From contig JAAMXP010000646.1 of NCBI GenBank assembly GCA_019693395.1, forward strand, positions 5,624 through 22,028: 16,405 bases of DNA, read 5' to 3'. Position numbers and translations under genes: made by a program. Positions 16,356 to 16,405 of this stretch are shown in pieces; position 1 is the stretch's first letter; the number at the start of each line of letters is the position of its first letter. The notes beneath the pieces are model-generated. The model searched no databases and was not told where the DNA came from. It saw nothing but the letters and a program-made list of their open reading frames with translations. The stretch is from Ettlia oleoabundans. Lineage: Eukaryota > Chlorophyta > Chlorophyceae > Chlamydomonadales.

Positions 16356-16405
<50 letters not shown>
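5561..16405 (+). CDS. Gene B: large disordered and coiled-coil protein, 3' partial (16 exons in window)
   Basis: Exons: 5561-6749, 6986-7165, 7357-7974, 8257-8808, 9038-10877, 11124-11236, 11462-11548, 11996-12138, 12721-12878, 13142-13340, 13679-13783, 14000-14107, 14494-14733, 15086-15190, 15546-15605 and 16000-16116, continuing off the right edge. All donor and acceptor phases agree (1,1,1,1,2,1,1,0,2,0, then all 0), giving at least 1,938 codons. Residues 1 to about 1690 are Ala/Gln/Pro/Ser/Glu-rich and look disordered. Residues from about 1690 show continuous heptads with Leu/Val/Tyr/Ile at core positions, a long coiled coil. No catalytic motif, membrane segment or signal peptide is visible. 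I do not recognise the family; a cytoskeletal, centrosomal or other scaffold role is possible but unproven. The first 95 residues are the least certain part. Confidence 0.8.
6986..7165 (+). CDS. Gene B exon 2: acidic/Ser-rich segment
   Basis: The acceptor TTCCCGCCTGCAG and the donor GTAAGT are both phase 1, so the 180-bp exon is symmetric. It encodes WADARDTHHPGGHLLIRDDE, then an Asp/Ser stretch (GDDAASVASDAS) that looks like a CK2-type phosphorylation cluster. Confidence 0.85.
7357..7974 (+). CDS. Gene B exon 3: Ser/Ala-rich segment with Arg-x-Ser motifs
   Basis: The acceptor GGCTGTGCAG and the donor GTGCGT are both phase 1; 206 codons. It begins APTLVRCDSPILASESVLQQ and contains PARRSSLSPSLSGGSRRSSF, two Arg-Arg-Ser-Ser motifs of the kind basophilic kinases phosphorylate, followed by Ala-rich and charged low-complexity sequence and a more ordered end (KIEYSEASLRYS). 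Confidence 0.85.
8257..8808 (+). CDS. Gene B exon 4: low-complexity Ser/Ala/Gly segment
   Basis: The acceptor GCTGTCTTGCAG and the donor GTGAGG are both phase 1; 184 codons. It contains GRHSLPVPA and GRRGSLASAAAV, again Arg-x-Ser-Leu sites, and ends in an acidic, Met-containing stretch (YDGDDVVMMDI). Reading through the donor adds 14 residues and reaches a stop at 8850-8852, so retention of the next intron would truncate the protein before its coiled coil. Confidence 0.85.
9038..10877 (+). CDS. Gene B exon 5: long Glu/Gln/Ala/Pro-rich disordered exon
   Basis: The acceptor ATGTGCTTTGCAG is phase 1 and the donor GTGTGT is phase 2; about 613 codons, the largest exon. It begins DGTPRPTTGRKLPPGRTRFQ. 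Two similar motifs occur, GRSGRLSMPANW and GRASRLSLPEAG, with intervening Gly-rich sequence. The middle is dominated by Glu/Gln runs (residues such as QQPEEQAVEQQEAQRQAEQ), then Ala runs, then a Ser/Thr/His patch (LARSTSHTSHSHNSTSHLHA). The antisense reading frames in this exon are shadows. Confidence 0.9.
11124..11236 (+). CDS. Gene B exon 6
   Basis: The acceptor CTTGCTGCAG is phase 2 and the donor GTACAG is phase 1. It reads SGLSAGTLSNNPMYAGTPSH, then PPSVTLKSFPGRASLAG. It continues the Ser/Pro/Gly low-complexity style and ends with another Arg-x-Ser-Leu site. Confidence 0.85.
11462..11548 (+). CDS. Gene B exon 7
   Basis: The acceptor TATAGTTGCAG and the donor GTGAGA are both phase 1. It encodes TPHSGASGGSSGSTPASVG and then MILAERMHQ, the first hint of helical sequence. 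The 87-bp exon is symmetric. Confidence 0.8.
11549..11995 (+). other. Gene B intron 7 (447 bp)
   Basis: It runs from a GTGAGATC donor to a CCCTGCCTTGCAG acceptor. An open frame crosses most of it, but its composition (Cys, His, Leu, no low-complexity continuity) does not resemble the flanking exons. I see nothing else in it. Confidence 0.65.
11996..12138 (+). CDS. Gene B exon 8
   Basis: The acceptor CTGCCTTGCAG is phase 1 and the donor GTGGGTG is phase 0. It reads AEQLQNPAAPQGLASLATP and ends in STGRFPFAADVEALLQ. The 3' end of this exon has degenerate copies in the following intron (see 12131-12432). Confidence 0.85.
12131..12432. repeat. Degenerate duplications of the exon 8 3' end
   Basis: 12131-12160 (exon end plus donor) is resembled by 12224-12253. 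Separately, 12094-12143 in the exon aligns without gaps to 12383-12432 in the intron, about 37 of 50 bases by my hand count. Offsets of 93 bp and about 2 x 98 bp suggest a decayed tandem array. Confidence 0.65.
12139..12720 (+). other. Gene B intron 8 (582 bp) with degenerate copies of the upstream exon end
   Basis: The longest intron of gene B. It contains an imperfect copy of the exon 8/intron boundary at 12224-12253 and a second, about 50-bp copy of the exon 8 3' end at 12383-12432. GGTG-rich sequence links them, and the 3' half is pyrimidine-rich before the acceptor. Confidence 0.7.
12721..12878 (+). CDS. Gene B exon 9
   Basis: The acceptor GATCCCGACAG is phase 0 and the donor GTGAGG is phase 2. 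It encodes about 52 residues rich in Ala, Gln and Arg (ALDARTPATAMGQQPALGRR), ending RLPRYSFAAGPGALLDLE. Confidence 0.8.
13142..13340 (+). CDS. Gene B exon 10: entry into the coiled coil
   Basis: The acceptor CTGCCCACAG is phase 2 and the donor GTGAGG is phase 0. FDANGDRNGQAGPTPLLRQQ is followed by an Ala run, then EVQAMREEVAALRKQ, where heptad spacing of Val, Met, Val and Leu begins. All later exons in the window are phase 0 at both ends. Confidence 0.85.
13341..13678 (+). other. Gene B intron 10 (338 bp)
   Basis: The intron contains a short direct duplication just before its acceptor (13595-13667). Nothing else is visible. Confidence 0.65.
13595..13667. repeat. 30-bp direct repeat, period 43 bp
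   Basis: 13595-13624 and 13638-13667 both begin TACCGCACCTGCTTGCGT and differ at two positions. The second copy ends 11 bp before the exon 11 acceptor, so the duplication reaches into the branch-point and polypyrimidine region. Confidence 0.9.
13679..13783 (+). CDS. Gene B exon 11: 35-residue coiled-coil exon (five heptads)
   Basis: The acceptor CACACTGCAG and the donor GTGAGG are phase 0. Residues 1, 15, 22 and 29 are Leu/Val and 11, 18, 25 and 32 are Val/Tyr/Leu/Val, a clean a/d heptad pattern across exactly 35 codons (LAESNSQRDEVVGLLGGYHS, then SVQQLQGELLAVKAE). Confidence 0.85.
13811..13868 (+). repeat. G-rich (GGGT/GGTG)n tract, potential G-quadruplex
   Basis: It begins 27 bp after the exon 11 donor and has many runs of three to five G separated by single T or TG loops on the coding strand, so the pre-mRNA would carry the G-rich version. 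This fits the intramolecular quadruplex pattern. Confidence 0.75.
14000..14107 (+). CDS. Gene B exon 12: 36-residue coiled-coil exon
   Basis: The acceptor GCCGAGCAG and the donor GTGCGC are phase 0. LGKVESQFRILYDNKYLPLK is followed by AEAAGLREEVATLQQQ. A Pro at residue 18 coincides with a one-residue shift of the heptad register, which then continues into the next exon. Confidence 0.8.
14108..14493 (+). other. Gene B intron 12 (386 bp)
   Basis: The first half is GGTG/TTG-rich, with several GGGTGGTGGG-like runs at about 14205-14290. No coding signal is seen. Confidence 0.6.
14494..14733 (+). CDS. Gene B exon 13: coiled coil with a 21-residue tandem repeat
   Basis: The acceptor TTTGGTGTCCCGCAG and the donor GTGGGA are phase 0; 80 codons. 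YKAALQEQQTEVAAAQ and YKAALQEQQAEMAAAR start exactly 21 residues (63 bp, three heptads) apart. The rest is Ala/Gln/Glu/Arg-rich helix ending LAGEQRRNEK. Confidence 0.85.
14566..14691 (+). repeat. 63-bp coding tandem repeat in exon 13
   Basis: 14566-14628 and 14629-14691 encode related 21-residue units that begin YKAALQEQQ. The period equals three heptads, so the duplication preserves the coiled-coil register. Confidence 0.9.
14734..15085 (+). other. Gene B intron 13 (352 bp)
   Basis: The intron separates two phase-0 coiled-coil exons. I see no repeat or further coding sequence in it. Confidence 0.6.
15086..15190 (+). CDS. Gene B exon 14: 35-residue coiled-coil exon
   Basis: The acceptor CTTTGACTGCAG and the donor GTGCGT are phase 0. 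VLAAKEAELSELRGKYGALT is followed by KQYDEAVHRINLAKQ. Core positions 2, 9, 16, 23 and 30 are Leu, Leu, Tyr, Tyr and Ile. Confidence 0.85.
15191..15545 (+). other. Gene B intron 14 (355 bp)
   Basis: The interior is pyrimidine-rich, with repeated CTGCCTG/CCTGTCCT motifs at about 15300-15355. No coding signal is seen. Confidence 0.6.
15546..15605 (+). CDS. Gene B exon 15: 20-residue coiled-coil exon
   Basis: The acceptor CATGTCTACAG and the donor GTGAGTGG are phase 0. It encodes ARERAQLEAHRKEEEVVQLE. The exon end has a near copy 80 bp downstream inside the next intron. Confidence 0.75.
15606..15999 (+). other. Gene B intron 15 (394 bp) with a copy of the exon 15 end
   Basis: The 5' third is GGTG-rich and includes 15671-15693, a near copy (19 of 23 bases by hand count) of the exon 15 end and donor at 15591-15613. 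The 3' third has repeated CTGCTGTGCTG/TGTGCTG units at 15900-15975. Confidence 0.65.
16000..16116 (+). CDS. Gene B exon 16: 39-residue coiled-coil exon, last in window
   Basis: The acceptor CTGCACCTCAG and the donor GTGTGC are phase 0. VRLKEYEATLKDYKRENSKF is followed by FEMKERYKGIIAGLEKEIQ, with heptad core Leu, Tyr, Leu, Tyr, Asn, Phe, Lys, Tyr, Ile, Leu, Ile. The gene continues beyond the window. Confidence 0.85.
16360..16405. repeat. (CA)n microsatellite running off the window
   Basis: At least 46 bp of uninterrupted CA lies in the intron following gene B exon 16 (starting 16117). The rest of 16117-16359 shows no coding signal. Confidence 0.95.

Noticed and set aside
16099..16404. Minus-strand frames starting with Cys-Val repeats
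   Set aside because: These are pure translation of the (CA)n microsatellite and adjoining intron.
1..16405. tRNA, rRNA, transposon or viral sequences
   Set aside because: I looked for cloverleaf-like elements, terminal inverted repeats with duplicated targets, and reverse transcriptase or transposase motifs, and saw none. The CCHC knuckle alone is not evidence of a retroelement, since no Gag or Pol neighbours exist.

Overview
This is a nuclear genomic window from a eukaryote with dense introns and GC-rich exons, most likely a chlorophyte green alga. That assignment is an inference. It rests on many short introns of about 90-580 bp, almost uniform TGCAG acceptors, GTGAGG, GTGCGC or GTGGGT donors, exons biased to Ala, Gln, Pro, Ser and Glu through CAG/GCN runs, and abundant GT/CA and GGTG repeats in introns. 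I see no bacterial operon structure, tRNA, rRNA, CRISPR array or recognisable transposon.

Two divergent protein-coding genes fill the window. Gene A runs on the minus strand from an ATG at 5431 down to about position 22, in about 11 exons. I rebuilt it by matching donor and acceptor phases: the model stays open for about 905 codons and ends in TAA at 24-22. It encodes a probable nuclear zinc-finger protein. In order it has a GATA-type finger with a long loop (split by the first intron), basic segments that look like nuclear localisation signals, two related copies of a Trp/Tyr/Asn-containing module I cannot name (exons 3-4 and 6-7), a Pro/Ala/Ser-rich linker with one CCHC zinc knuckle, and a C-terminal segment. 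Only the last exon is weakly supported.

Gene B runs on the plus strand from an ATG at 5561 beyond the right edge, with 16 exons in the window (at least about 1,938 codons). Its first three quarters is low-complexity and probably disordered (Ala/Gln/Pro/Glu/Ser), with recurring Arg-x-Ser motifs. From about residue 1690 it becomes a heptad-patterned coiled coil built from six exons that all start and end in phase 0. I do not recognise the family. A scaffold or structural role is an inference only.

The two start codons are only 129 bp apart, head to head, so 5432-5560 must hold a shared bidirectional promoter and both 5' leaders if the start calls are right. The most notable signals are gene A's domain combination and exon-pair duplication, the exon-sized symmetric construction of gene B's coiled coil, and degenerate copies of exon 3' ends inside gene B introns (12139-12720 and 15606-15999).
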